This document shows, piece after piece, positions 26,983 to 35,841 of a DNA stretch of 64,000 nucleotides (positions are counted from its first letter, which is position 1; each line of letters starts with the position of its first letter). Below the pieces are notes generated by a model. The model saw only the letters and a program-made list of their open reading frames with translations, had not been told where the DNA came from and did no database searches. The translations under genes and the position numbers were made by a program. The stretch is taken from assembly GCA_037718865.1 (NCBI GenBank), contig JBBJMP010000003.1, positions 124,001-188,000 on the forward strand, read 5' to 3'. The stretch comes from JADCRZ01 sp037718865 (GTDB lineage: Bacteria > Bacteroidota > Bacteroidia > Chitinophagales > Chitinophagaceae).

Positions 26983-28527
26983 ATGCACGTAAAAAAATCG
27001 ATTTGGTTGATGTTTATTACCTGTTGCATGTGCAGCCTTATTTTTCTGCGGGCAGGTGCCCAAAATCTGCGGCCCAATATCATTTTGTTTTTAGTAGATG
27101 ATATGGGTTGGATGGATACGTCTGTTCCGTTTGGCGACAGTATGATGCCGCTAAATAAACGCTATCACACGCCCAACATGCAGCGCCTGGCAAACGAAGG
27201 CATGAAGTTTACTAATGCATACGCCACACCGGTATGTACGCCCACACGGGTAAGTTTGTTAAACGGGTTAAACGCCGCGCATCATGGTGTCACCAATTGG
27301 ACAAGCCCGCAAAGAAACAATTCGACCGACCAGGCAGACGAACAGTTTACTGCCGCCAACTGGAATATAAACGGGATATCCAATACAAAGGAAACGCCAC
27401 GTTCCGTGTACGCCACCACTTATCCGCAGTTACTAAAGCAGGCTGACTACTACACCGTTCATGTAGGCAAAGCGCACTGGGGCTCCGCCGGTACACCCGG
27501 AGCCAATCCTTACAATCTGGGTTTTATGGTAAATGTTTCCGGCCATGCTGCCGGTCACCCACAAAGCTACCTGGCAACGGATAACTATGGCAACAAGCCA
27601 GGTAAGGCCAGTGCACAGGCGGTACCCGATCTTGAAGAATATTATGGCTCCGATACCTTCTTAACGGAGGCACTTACATTAGAGGCCATCAAAGCGCTTG
27701 AAGCGCCCATCAAAAAGAAACAGCCCTTCTATTTAAACATGGCACATTATGCGGTACACATTCCGATAATGGCCGATAAGCGCTTTGTTCAAAAGTGTTA
27801 TGATGCCGGACTAGATTCTACTGAAGCAGAATATGCCAGTCTTTTGGAAGGGATGGATAAAAGCTTGGGCGACATTATGGATTTTGTAAAAGCAAAAGGC
27901 ATTGAAAAGAATACCATTATTATTTTTATGAGCGACAACGGTGGCCTGAGTTATGCTCCTCCGCGCGGCGGTGAGTCACATACACAAAACCTGCCGTTGA
28001 AGGCCGGTAAAGGCTCAGTGTACGAAGGTGGAATCCGCGAACCGATGATTGTAAAGTGGCCTGGCGTAGTTAAACCAGCTTCCACATCAACACAGCCGGT
28101 AATTGTTGAAGATTTTTTTCCCACGATATTACAAATGGCAGGTATTAGCAACTATAAAACCTTTCAACTAATAGATGGAAAAAGCTTTGTTCCTAATTTA
28201 AAGAATAGCAGGTATGCTGATTCGTTGCGAACTTTTACCTGGCATTTTCCCAACAAGTGGCAGCCGGAAGACGGCCCAGGTATTAATTACAAATCGGCCA
28301 TTAGGCAAGGAGACTGGAAGCTCATTTACAATATGCGCAACGGCAGCAAAGAACTGTATAACCTTGCTAATGACCTTGGCGAAAACAACGACGTATCTAA
28401 GTTGTACCCGCAAAAAGTTTTGGCGCTAAGCAAGCTTCTTTCTGAGAAATTAAGGAGATGGAATGCACCAATGCCGTTGTTTAAAAGCAATGGCAAACCG
28501 GTGCCTTTTGCAGGTGAAGTAAATTAA
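26983..28527 (+). CDS. Sulfatase, S1 type (CTPTR active site)
   Basis: The 514-residue secreted protein has a signal peptide ending near 'RAGAQ'. 'PNIILFLVDDMGWMDTSVPFG' gives the metal-binding Asp pair, and the formylglycine motif C-T-P-T-R lies at Cys85 ('ATPVCTPTRVSLLNG'). 'HVGKAHWGSAG' replaces the usual GKWH, a Lys-Ala-His variant, and 'FMSDNGGLSYAPPRGG' follows. The branch resembles arylsulfatase A-like enzymes with a long loop after the active site. It lies 57 bp before another sulfatase and 148 bp after the hexosaminidase. The Trp-to-Ala change in the 'GKWH' motif may alter substrate fit. Confidence 0.9.
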   Translation: MHVKKSIWLMFITCCMCSLIFLRAGAQNLRPNIILFLVDDMGWMDTSVPFGDSMMPLNKRYHTPNMQRLANEGMKFTNAYATPVCTPTRVSLLNGLNAAHHGVTNWTSPQRNNSTDQADEQFTAANWNINGISNTKETPRSVYATTYPQLLKQADYYTVHVGKAHWGSAGTPGANPYNLGFMVNVSGHAAGHPQSYLATDNYGNKPGKASAQAVPDLEEYYGSDTFLTEALTLEAIKALEAPIKKKQPFYLNMAHYAVHIPIMADKRFVQKCYDAGLDSTEAEYASLLEGMDKSLGDIMDFVKAKGIEKNTIIIFMSDNGGLSYAPPRGGESHTQNLPLKAGKGSVYEGGIREPMIVKWPGVVKPASTSTQPVIVEDFFPTILQMAGISNYKTFQLIDGKSFVPNLKNSRYADSLRTFTWHFPNKWQPEDGPGINYKSAIRQGDWKLIYNMRNGSKELYNLANDLGENNDVSKLYPQKVLALSKLLSEKLRRWNAPMPLFKSNGKPVPFAGEVN

Positions 28528-28584
28528 AGGCTCTTTCAAATTATTGATGAAGCATACAAGTATCATGTCAAAACCCCTACAGCT

Positions 28585-30099
28585 ATGAAGTTATTTATGT
28601 TGTTGTCGGTAATGTTGGCATCGTTTGCGGCAAATGCCCAGCAACGGCCAAACATTGTCATCATTGTTTCCGACGATCATGCCTACCAAACCATTGGCGC
28701 CTATGGCAGCAAGCTGATGCAAACGCCTGCCATAGATCGCATTGCCAAAGAAGGCGCCATTTTTAAAAAGGCTTATGTTACCAATTCTATTTGCGGCCCG
28801 AGCCGGGCTGTTATATTAACGGGTAAATACAGCCATAAAAACGGTTTTAAGGACAATGAACATTCCCGGTTTGATGGCAGCCAGGATTCTTTTATAAAGG
28901 AACTGCGTGCTAGCGGCTACCTTACTGCCTGGATAGGCAAGTGGCATTTGGAAACCAAGCCGCAGGGCTTCGACTATTGGCAGATATTACCCGGCCAGGG
29001 GCAATACTACAATCCAGATTTTATAATGATGGACAGCAGTGTAAAAAGAGTGGAAGGTTATGCCTCTAATGTGATAGAGGATGTCGCAGAAAGATGGCTG
29101 GACAAACGCGATGAAAGCAAACCCTTTTGCCTGGTCATAGGCCACAAAGCCACTCACCGTACCTGGTTGCCCGACACCAGTGATATGGGTTTGTTCGATA
29201 AAGTAACCTTTCCTTTACCGCACAATTTTTATGACAATTATGCTGGAAGAGAAGCGGCAAAAGTGCAGGACATGACCATAGCCAAAACCCTGATTATGGG
29301 TTACGACCTGAAGATGTTTGATAGCGATGCAGCAGCCAACAAAGAAGGTGGCGTAAAAAGAATGAACCCTGCTCAAAGAGCCAAGTTTGATGCGTACTAC
29401 AAGCCGATACATGCCGATCTGAAAGCGCACAACTTAAGTGGTAATGCCCTTACCGAGTGGAAGTACCAGCGATATATGCGTGATTATTTGAGTACCGCCG
29501 CATCGCTCGACCGCAATATTGGCCGCACACTTGACTATCTGGATAAGCACAATCTTGCAAAAAATACCATCGTCGTTTACGTATCCGACCAGGGTTTTTA
29601 TATGGGTGAACATGGCTGGTTTGATAAACGATGGATGTATGAAGAATCGTTTCGCACACCAATGGTGATGCGGTATCCCGGCGTAATTAAGCCCGGCACG
29701 GTAAACAACAATTTTGTGCTGAACATGGACATTGCGCCCACTATGCTGGAAGCAGCAGGTGTAGCCATTCCAAAAGACATGCAGGGCGAATCTATGCTGC
29801 CCCTGTTGAAGAAGCCCGGCAAGGGTCGCGACGTATTGTATTATCATTATTACGAGAATGGCGAGCATGCGGTATCGCCACAATTTGGCATCAAAACAAA
29901 GCGATACAAACTCATTCGTTTTTACAAAAGGGTAAATAGTTGGGAACTGTACGACCTGCAAAAAGATCCGAATGAAATGCACAACCTGTACGGCAACAAA
30001 GGCTATGAAAAGATTACAGCCACTTTGCACAAACAGTTAATGCAGACTATAGACAAGTATGAAGATGACGATGCAAAACAGATTTTGAACAATAAATAA
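28585..30099 (+). CDS. Sulfatase, S1 type (CGPSR active site), heparan/GlcNAc-sulfatase-like
   Basis: The 504-residue protein has a signal peptide ending 'AANAQ'. 'PNIVIIVSDDHAYQTIGAYG' carries the metal site and C-G-P-S-R the formylglycine cysteine (Cys70). 'WIGKWHLETKPQGFDYW', 'GHKATHRTW' and 'YVSDQGFYMGEHGWFDKRWMYEESFRTPM' resemble the GlcNAc-6-sulfatase/iduronate-sulfatase-like S1 branch. The last ~34 codons and the DNA beyond occur again at 35698-35835, showing that the gene once directly preceded the second fucosidase gene. Confidence 0.9.
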   Translation: MKLFMLLSVMLASFAANAQQRPNIVIIVSDDHAYQTIGAYGSKLMQTPAIDRIAKEGAIFKKAYVTNSICGPSRAVILTGKYSHKNGFKDNEHSRFDGSQDSFIKELRASGYLTAWIGKWHLETKPQGFDYWQILPGQGQYYNPDFIMMDSSVKRVEGYASNVIEDVAERWLDKRDESKPFCLVIGHKATHRTWLPDTSDMGLFDKVTFPLPHNFYDNYAGREAAKVQDMTIAKTLIMGYDLKMFDSDAAANKEGGVKRMNPAQRAKFDAYYKPIHADLKAHNLSGNALTEWKYQRYMRDYLSTAASLDRNIGRTLDYLDKHNLAKNTIVVYVSDQGFYMGEHGWFDKRWMYEESFRTPMVMRYPGVIKPGTVNNNFVLNMDIAPTMLEAAGVAIPKDMQGESMLPLLKKPGKGRDVLYYHYYENGEHAVSPQFGIKTKRYKLIRFYKRVNSWELYDLQKDPNEMHNLYGNKGYEKITATLHKQLMQTIDKYEDDDAKQILNNK

Positions 30100-30145
30100 C
30101 CAGGCAGCAGCAGGTTTATCTCATAGAAATTAAAAAATAAAAAAG

Positions 30146-30235
30146 ATGATACAAATGAGCATTGGTTGGGCTTTGCCTGCCGTCGGTATTTCAGTTTGCC
30201 GCACCAAAATAGATCTTAAAAATTCTTTTTGATAA
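30146..30235 (+). pseudogene. Decayed 5' end of a GH29 fucosidase gene
   Basis: After the sulfatase stop the DNA (30100-30230) aligns with the region before and into the fucosidase gene at 35842. This includes the identical stretch 'gggctttgcctgc' of its signal peptide. Here the frame breaks after ~28 codons. It is the left copy of a duplicated junction, now upstream of susC. Confidence 0.7.
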
Positions 30236-30297
30236 TCAAGAAAAATTCAACAACAAATGGTTTCGATATTAAATCACCAAACAAAAATAAAACAACA

Positions 30298-33200
30298 ATG
30301 AAAAAATTTACAACAAGGTTTATGCTTTGCATGTTGCTAAGTATTTGCATGGCAGTGGCTAATGCCCAGCAAAGAACGGTTACTGGCACTGTTAAAGATG
30401 ACAACGGCAATCCTTTGGCTGGTGCAACTTTCCATTTAAAAGGCACAAATATTAGTGGTGCTACAAATGGTAACGGAAGCTTTACAGTTAGAGTTAACGG
30501 ATCAAATGCCGTTCTGGAATTTACATCTGTCAATTTTACTTCTAAAGAAATACAGGTGGGTAAAAGCAACACTGTTAACGTGGTTTTATCAAACAGCAGT
30601 AACAACCTAAACGAGGTGGTAGTTACGGCTTTTGGCGTGGGCAAACAAAACAAAAAACTTGGTTATGCCGTAACCACTGTAAAGGGTGATGAACTTACCC
30701 GCACCAATACGGTTAACCCCATTACTGCCCTGCAAGGCAAAGTTGCTGGTGTTAACGTCAACGTTATGTCAGCAAGTGGTGTTCAAACTTCTCCCTTTAT
30801 TCAAATTAGAGGATCTAAAGTATTAGGAAAACCTGGTCAAAACTCTAACCAACCAATTTTTGTGGTTGATGGTAACGTTTTAGAAAACAACGTTTTCGAT
30901 GCGGACAATGCTGATGGAGGGTCGCAGTTAAAAAACCTTAACCCGGATGATTATGAAGCCATTACAGTTTTAAAAGGTGCCGCAGCCACATCGGTTTATG
31001 GTTCACGTGGTATTAATGGCGCCATAGTTATTACAACAAAAAAAGGAAAAGCGGGCCAGGGATTGGGCGTTGAATTTAATAGCACTTATCAAACCCAGCA
31101 TATTTATAAAGCCCCTATGGCTTACCAAAATACATACGGCCAGGGAAGTTGGTCTGCTGCTGAGGGTAATTTCAGACCCGATGGTAGTATGATTCAAACT
31201 ATGGGTAGTTGGGGAACTAGGATGGATGGAAGTTTACATCCGGCTGTTTCTAATTTCGACAAAAAGGTTCCCTATTCTCCGCAACCCGATAACTGGAAAG
31301 TATTTTACCAAGATGGGGCCTATATAAACAACAACCTGGCGTTAACAGGTGGTACAGATAAATTTGGATTTCGCATGTCGTATTCCAACAACCAGGCAAC
31401 CGGTACCCTTCCAAATAACGCCATGAACAGAAACGCCATTGAATTTAAAATGAATGGCCAGTTAAACAAAGTTTTTTCAACTGAACTGGGTATTTCTTAT
31501 GCAAATACGGTTGCCCGTAACTTTTATTCGCAAGGCCGTTATTATTTTGGTGGTGGTCAAAATCTTGGTTTCAATACTTACTATTTGCCTCGTAATATCG
31601 ATACCAAAGACTGGTATGCAACTTACAGGGCTGCTGATAATACACCGGACTTTACCCATGCTTATGGCAACCTTTCGGCAGTGGTAAACGCATTTTCAAG
31701 ATTTGATAAAAATAATTATTATCGCCACGAAAATTCTGTGCTGGCCTATACTCAGTTGAAGGCTCAGGCAACTCCCTGGCTGGATTTCTCGGCAAGGGCC
31801 AACATAAACTATTATAAGATATTTACGGAAGAAAAAAACCTTGGTAATGAGAAAGATAACCGTGGAGGTTATTATGGAATAGGTGGCAACTATTCCAACG
31901 ATTATACTTTATTGTTCATGGGTCACGCTACCAAATCGTTTAACGACGATTTTTCTGTCGACTTCAGGGTGATAAATGAAATATATGGAAACAGGCAGGG
32001 CGAATCGTATAGTGCCAATTCAAATGGCGGGTTGAGTGTTCCCAACCAGTTTTTCCTTGGCAATTCGGTGAACAACATACAAAACAATATCAAATACGGT
32101 TACACAAAACCATCAAGGCTAACTATTGGATTGGCAGGTATTTTAAATTTGAACTACAAACGTTACCTCAATCTTGAAATTACAGGTCGTAACGATTGGT
32201 TAAGCACACTTACCTATCCATATGCTGTTATCGGAGGACAAAACAACTATACTGTTTTTTATCCTTCGGTTAACGCCTCTTATTCATTTTACGATCATTT
32301 TGTTAAGGGAATGCCGGGGTGGTTGTCATCTGGCAGGCTTAGAGCATCTCTTGCCTATGTTGGTAATGCAGGTATTGCAGGTGCTTATGCCACTGGTATC
32401 GGATATACACCTGCTACCACTTACAACCAAAACGGCCAATCGGTTGGACTGGCCACTCAATACAGGGCCAACATTAAACCCAACCTTAACCTGAAACCAC
32501 AGGTGCAGCGTTCCATAGAACTTGGTACCAACTTCGGTTTGTTTAGCGAAAAGGTTAATGTGGATTTTGCATGGTACAAAACCAACACTTTCGACCAGTT
32601 GCTCGAATTGGGTGGTGTACCTGAAACCGGTTACAATACCATGTTTGTAAACGCAGGTAACATTCAAAACAAGGGCTGGGAATTGTTGGTAAACTATTCG
32701 CCAATACGTCAAAAGAATTTTGGACTCGATCTGTCGGTTAACATGGCAAGCAATAAAAGTAAAATCATTGAGTTTGGTAATGGTATAAAGCAATGGGAGC
32801 TAAGTGGCGGTTATGATGGCGCCAATGTATACGCTTATGAAGGCGGTGCTTTCGGAATTCTTACTTCCGAATCGTGGGCTTCAGTTAAGCACGATACTAA
32901 AACAGGGTTCCCTTTGGTAACTGTTGGTGGCCGCAATACCAACACCAATGCACTTGACAAAAGGGATTTTCAATTGTATGAATACGTATCCTATTCCGAT
33001 GCGGACGGCTCAGCGCAAATTGGAAAGGTTGAACCAAGCCTGACAGGGGGTACTACTGCTACCCTTCGTTATAAAAACTTCTCTCTGTTTGCCCAGGTTG
33101 ATGGCAGGTTTGGCGGCTGGGTATATTCCGAAGCCTTAAATTATGCCATGGCCCAGGGTACCCCGGAAGCAAGTTTACAATGGCGCGACCAGGAGCATGG

Positions 33201-33687
33201 CGGCGTTGAGCGTATCGACTCCTACAACGGTTCAAAAAGATATGACGGCGCCTTGCCAAACGTAGTATTTGCAGAAGGCCAGATGAGCAAATTGAGGCCT
33301 GGTGTCAGCATTGCAGGAATGACTTTTAAAGATGCCTACGACAAGGGATTGGTAGAACCTTGGAAAGCGTCTGCCTATAATGTTTATTCCTTTGGATGGG
33401 GTATCAACATCAACAGTGCAAACAATATCAGTACTGCAAAAAATTCGTGGGTAATGATGCGGGAAGTAACCCTGGGCTACAGGTTACCTGCAAAAGTATT
33501 AGGCAAAACTTTTTTAAGAGGTGCACGTCTTAGCTTGTCAGCCCGCAACATTGGTTACCTGTACAAAACATTGCCAGGTGGCCAAAACCCCGAATCATTG
33601 CAAAGCAACGACCCTTTCCGTCCGTACATAACCGGTGGCGTTCCCTTCACACGTAATTATGCGGCAACAATCAATATTTCACTCTAA
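30298..33687 (+). CDS. SusC-like TonB-dependent transporter (module B)
   Basis: The ATG at 30298 gives a normal signal peptide (MKKFTTRFMLCMLL...ANAQQ); an upstream in-frame start (30229) is rejected. The 1129-residue protein has a CarboxypepD-like domain ('VTGTVKDDNGNPLAGATFHLKGTN'), a TonB-box stretch ending 'NEVVVTAFG', a plug ('IRGSKVLGKPGQNSNQPIFVVDGNVL') and a barrel ending 'TINISL'. No STN domain is seen. It pairs with the SusD 20 bp downstream. The two genes sit between duplicated junction sequences, so the pair looks like a later insertion into a sulfatase-fucosidase operon. Confidence 0.95.
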   Translation: MKKFTTRFMLCMLLSICMAVANAQQRTVTGTVKDDNGNPLAGATFHLKGTNISGATNGNGSFTVRVNGSNAVLEFTSVNFTSKEIQVGKSNTVNVVLSNSSNNLNEVVVTAFGVGKQNKKLGYAVTTVKGDELTRTNTVNPITALQGKVAGVNVNVMSASGVQTSPFIQIRGSKVLGKPGQNSNQPIFVVDGNVLENNVFDADNADGGSQLKNLNPDDYEAITVLKGAAATSVYGSRGINGAIVITTKKGKAGQGLGVEFNSTYQTQHIYKAPMAYQNTYGQGSWSAAEGNFRPDGSMIQTMGSWGTRMDGSLHPAVSNFDKKVPYSPQPDNWKVFYQDGAYINNNLALTGGTDKFGFRMSYSNNQATGTLPNNAMNRNAIEFKMNGQLNKVFSTELGISYANTVARNFYSQGRYYFGGGQNLGFNTYYLPRNIDTKDWYATYRAADNTPDFTHAYGNLSAVVNAFSRFDKNNYYRHENSVLAYTQLKAQATPWLDFSARANINYYKIFTEEKNLGNEKDNRGGYYGIGGNYSNDYTLLFMGHATKSFNDDFSVDFRVINEIYGNRQGESYSANSNGGLSVPNQFFLGNSVNNIQNNIKYGYTKPSRLTIGLAGILNLNYKRYLNLEITGRNDWLSTLTYPYAVIGGQNNYTVFYPSVNASYSFYDHFVKGMPGWLSSGRLRASLAYVGNAGIAGAYATGIGYTPATTYNQNGQSVGLATQYRANIKPNLNLKPQVQRSIELGTNFGLFSEKVNVDFAWYKTNTFDQLLELGGVPETGYNTMFVNAGNIQNKGWELLVNYSPIRQKNFGLDLSVNMASNKSKIIEFGNGIKQWELSGGYDGANVYAYEGGAFGILTSESWASVKHDTKTGFPLVTVGGRNTNTNALDKRDFQLYEYVSYSDADGSAQIGKVEPSLTGGTTATLRYKNFSLFAQVDGRFGGWVYSEALNYAMAQGTPEASLQWRDQEHGGVERIDSYNGSKRYDGALPNVVFAEGQMSKLRPGVSIAGMTFKDAYDKGLVEPWKASAYNVYSFGWGININSANNISTAKNSWVMMREVTLGYRLPAKVLGKTFLRGARLSLSARNIGYLYKTLPGGQNPESLQSNDPFRPYITGGVPFTRNYAATINISL

Positions 33688-33707
33688 TCCATTTTCAATT
33701 TAAAATA

Positions 33708-35531
33708 ATGAAGAAGATAAATAAATACATCATTGGTCTGCTTGCGGTGGCAAGTTTATCGCAATCGTGCAAAAAACACATGATTGAACTTAATACAAAC
33801 CCCAACCTGCTAAATGATGCTGCACCGGAGTATTTGTTTACCGGGGCAACTACCGACATGGGAATAGGTTCAAGAGACAGAACCGCGAAGAAGTATGGCA
33901 CTACTATGACCTGGATGCAATATGTGGTACCCGAAGGAACAAGTACCGATGCATTGGCAAAAGCTTACTGGAAGCCTGGCTCCGGACCTACGCAAGGACC
34001 CGTTCCCGGTTTTCCTTACTACACGGATTATTTTTCGGGTGTTGGCAGAGACATGAACCGGATTATGAAAAAGATTGACAACATGAACGACGCCGACAAA
34101 GAAAAGTACAAGGGCCTACGTGCTATTTGTGAAACTGTAGATGTTTTTCAAGCCTGGCGTGTAGCTGATATCTATGGGGCATTACCTTACAAACAGGCCT
34201 TCCAGTCCGACGAATATCCAACACCGCAATACGATTATAACTGGGATTTGTACAAGGTCTTTGACACAAAGTTGAAAGCTGCTGCTACTACACTCGCTGC
34301 CTCCAACACTGCTCAAATTTCCCTGGGCAACCAGGATATGTTTTTTGGAGGTGATTATACAAAATGGCTTGGCTTTGCAAATAGCCTCCGTATAAAAATT
34401 GCCCAACGTTTTGAAAAGCGTGATGCAGTGCAACTGACTGCTGTTTTAACTGATATTGCCAGCAATTTCGCTGGTAAGATTATGTCCTCCAACGACGGAT
34501 CTTTTGCTATCAATAACACCCGCGATTGGAACAATAATGTGGATGACATAAATGTAGTCCTGTTCAGCTTCAATGCGGGCTTTGCTTTTGTAGAACAACT
34601 TAAAGCTACCAACGATCCGCGCATAAAGTTTATGCTTCGCGAAAACGATTTTGGTTCCAATTCAAAACAATACAGAAGGGTGCAGGATTTAGGTACACCT
34701 GCTGCAAAAACGGCGCTGCTACTTCCCGAAAACCAGGAGCGTTATGCAGGCAAACATGCCACGCCAGCTTCGGCCGGTAATCCTGATTATGGTACTGCAG
34801 GTGGGAACAGATATAAAACGTTTACGCTTAACGGCACTAATGGCAACCAGACCGTAGGTTACCAGTCTGCTATTCAGTCAAGGTTGTTTATAAAAAATGG
34901 AGGTTTCGGTGGCTTTAATGCCCTGTCATCCCGCGATTTAATGCACGATGATGAAAGCTTTGTGGATGGTTCTTCCATTAAAATGAAATCCTTTTTCATC
35001 TCGTATCCAGATGTTTGTTTTATGATGGCTGAAATTGCTGCCAAAGGTGGCAATGGCTTGGGTAAAACTGCGGAGGAGTGGTATAGAGCAGGTGTTGCCG
35101 CATCGTTTGACTTGTACAAACAAATGGCTGTTGCTACAAATGTACCCGGGGCAACTTCTGTTTCAGCGGGTTCATTTGCCACAACCATTCCTTATGCCGG
35201 TTTGCCAGGTATTTATACACAGCAATGGGTAAACAATCTGCTTACTCCAGATGAGGCGTGGGCCACCTGGAAGCGTACGGGCTATCCGCAGTTTACGGAT
35301 GTTCGTTCTACAAGCAATGGTTTGATAGGTACCAGCAGCATAGCTTATCTTGAAAATCTTTGGGATGGCGGCGACAACCTGTTAATCACCCGCAGAGATG
35401 CTTTGCAGATGACTTCAACCATAAATCAACAAAATTTTATAAATGCAGTTGAAACGCAAAAAACAAAAGACGGCTCATATGGAGCTTCTTCGACCGATAC
35501 TAAAGGACGTATTTGGTGGGATAAACAATAG
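33708..35531 (+). CDS. SusD/RagB-like lipoprotein (SusD_2 type, module B)
   Basis: The 607-residue lipoprotein (signal 'LLAVASLSQSC', Cys21) shows the SusD_2 pattern: 'KKHMIELNTNPNLLNDAAPEYLFTGA', 'AWRVADIYGALPYKQAFQSDEYPTPQYD', and the ending 'KGRIWWDKQ'. It is longer than the module A SusD, mostly through an insert at about 315-400 ('PENQERYAGKHATPASAGNPDYG'), which could widen the glycan-binding surface. It is expected to form the lid of the preceding SusC. A clear terminator follows. Confidence 0.92.
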   Translation: MKKINKYIIGLLAVASLSQSCKKHMIELNTNPNLLNDAAPEYLFTGATTDMGIGSRDRTAKKYGTTMTWMQYVVPEGTSTDALAKAYWKPGSGPTQGPVPGFPYYTDYFSGVGRDMNRIMKKIDNMNDADKEKYKGLRAICETVDVFQAWRVADIYGALPYKQAFQSDEYPTPQYDYNWDLYKVFDTKLKAAATTLAASNTAQISLGNQDMFFGGDYTKWLGFANSLRIKIAQRFEKRDAVQLTAVLTDIASNFAGKIMSSNDGSFAINNTRDWNNNVDDINVVLFSFNAGFAFVEQLKATNDPRIKFMLRENDFGSNSKQYRRVQDLGTPAAKTALLLPENQERYAGKHATPASAGNPDYGTAGGNRYKTFTLNGTNGNQTVGYQSAIQSRLFIKNGGFGGFNALSSRDLMHDDESFVDGSSIKMKSFFISYPDVCFMMAEIAAKGGNGLGKTAEEWYRAGVAASFDLYKQMAVATNVPGATSVSAGSFATTIPYAGLPGIYTQQWVNNLLTPDEAWATWKRTGYPQFTDVRSTSNGLIGTSSIAYLENLWDGGDNLLITRRDALQMTSTINQQNFINAVETQKTKDGSYGASSTDTKGRIWWDKQ

Positions 35532-35597
35532 CGTTACCAGTAGGTATGTACTGTGCGAATCCTCTCCTCATTTTTGCAAGTAATATTTGAAGTGTAG

Positions 35598-35640
35598 AAG
35601 TTAGCCCTTTTGTAAGTGATAACGGGCTAACTTTTATCTA
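35598..35640 (+). terminator. Rho-independent terminator after susD-B
   Basis: Exact 10-bp arms aagttagccc (35598-35607) and gggctaactt (35624-35633) with a 16-base loop end in TTTT. It separates the susC/susD transcript from the fucosidase gene. Confidence 0.8.
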
Positions 35641-35697
35641 CCTTCTCAATAGAAAAAGCTGTTTCACATACTTTTTTTAGCACAACCTATATAGTAA

Positions 35698-35799
35698 AAA
35701 AGGCTATGAAAAGGTTCAAACCGCTTAGCACAAACAGTTATGCAAACCGTCAACAAGTATGAAGATGACGATGCAAAACAGATTTTGAACAATAAATAA
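35698..35799 (+). pseudogene. Decayed copy of the 3' end of the sulfatase at 28585-30099
   Basis: This stretch matches the last ~34 codons of that sulfatase, ending in the same TAA context ('cagattttgaacaataaata'). It has a 1-bp loss near 35739 and several substitutions. The match continues into the leader of the fucosidase gene. It is the right copy of the duplicated junction. Confidence 0.8.
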
Positions 35800-35841
35800 C
35801 CAGGTAGCAGCAGGTTATCTTATAGAAATTAAAATGTGAAG

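Noticed and set aside
29434..30030. A 198-residue minus-strand frame inside a sulfatase gene
   Set aside because: It is antisense to a well-supported sulfatase and shows no family motif.
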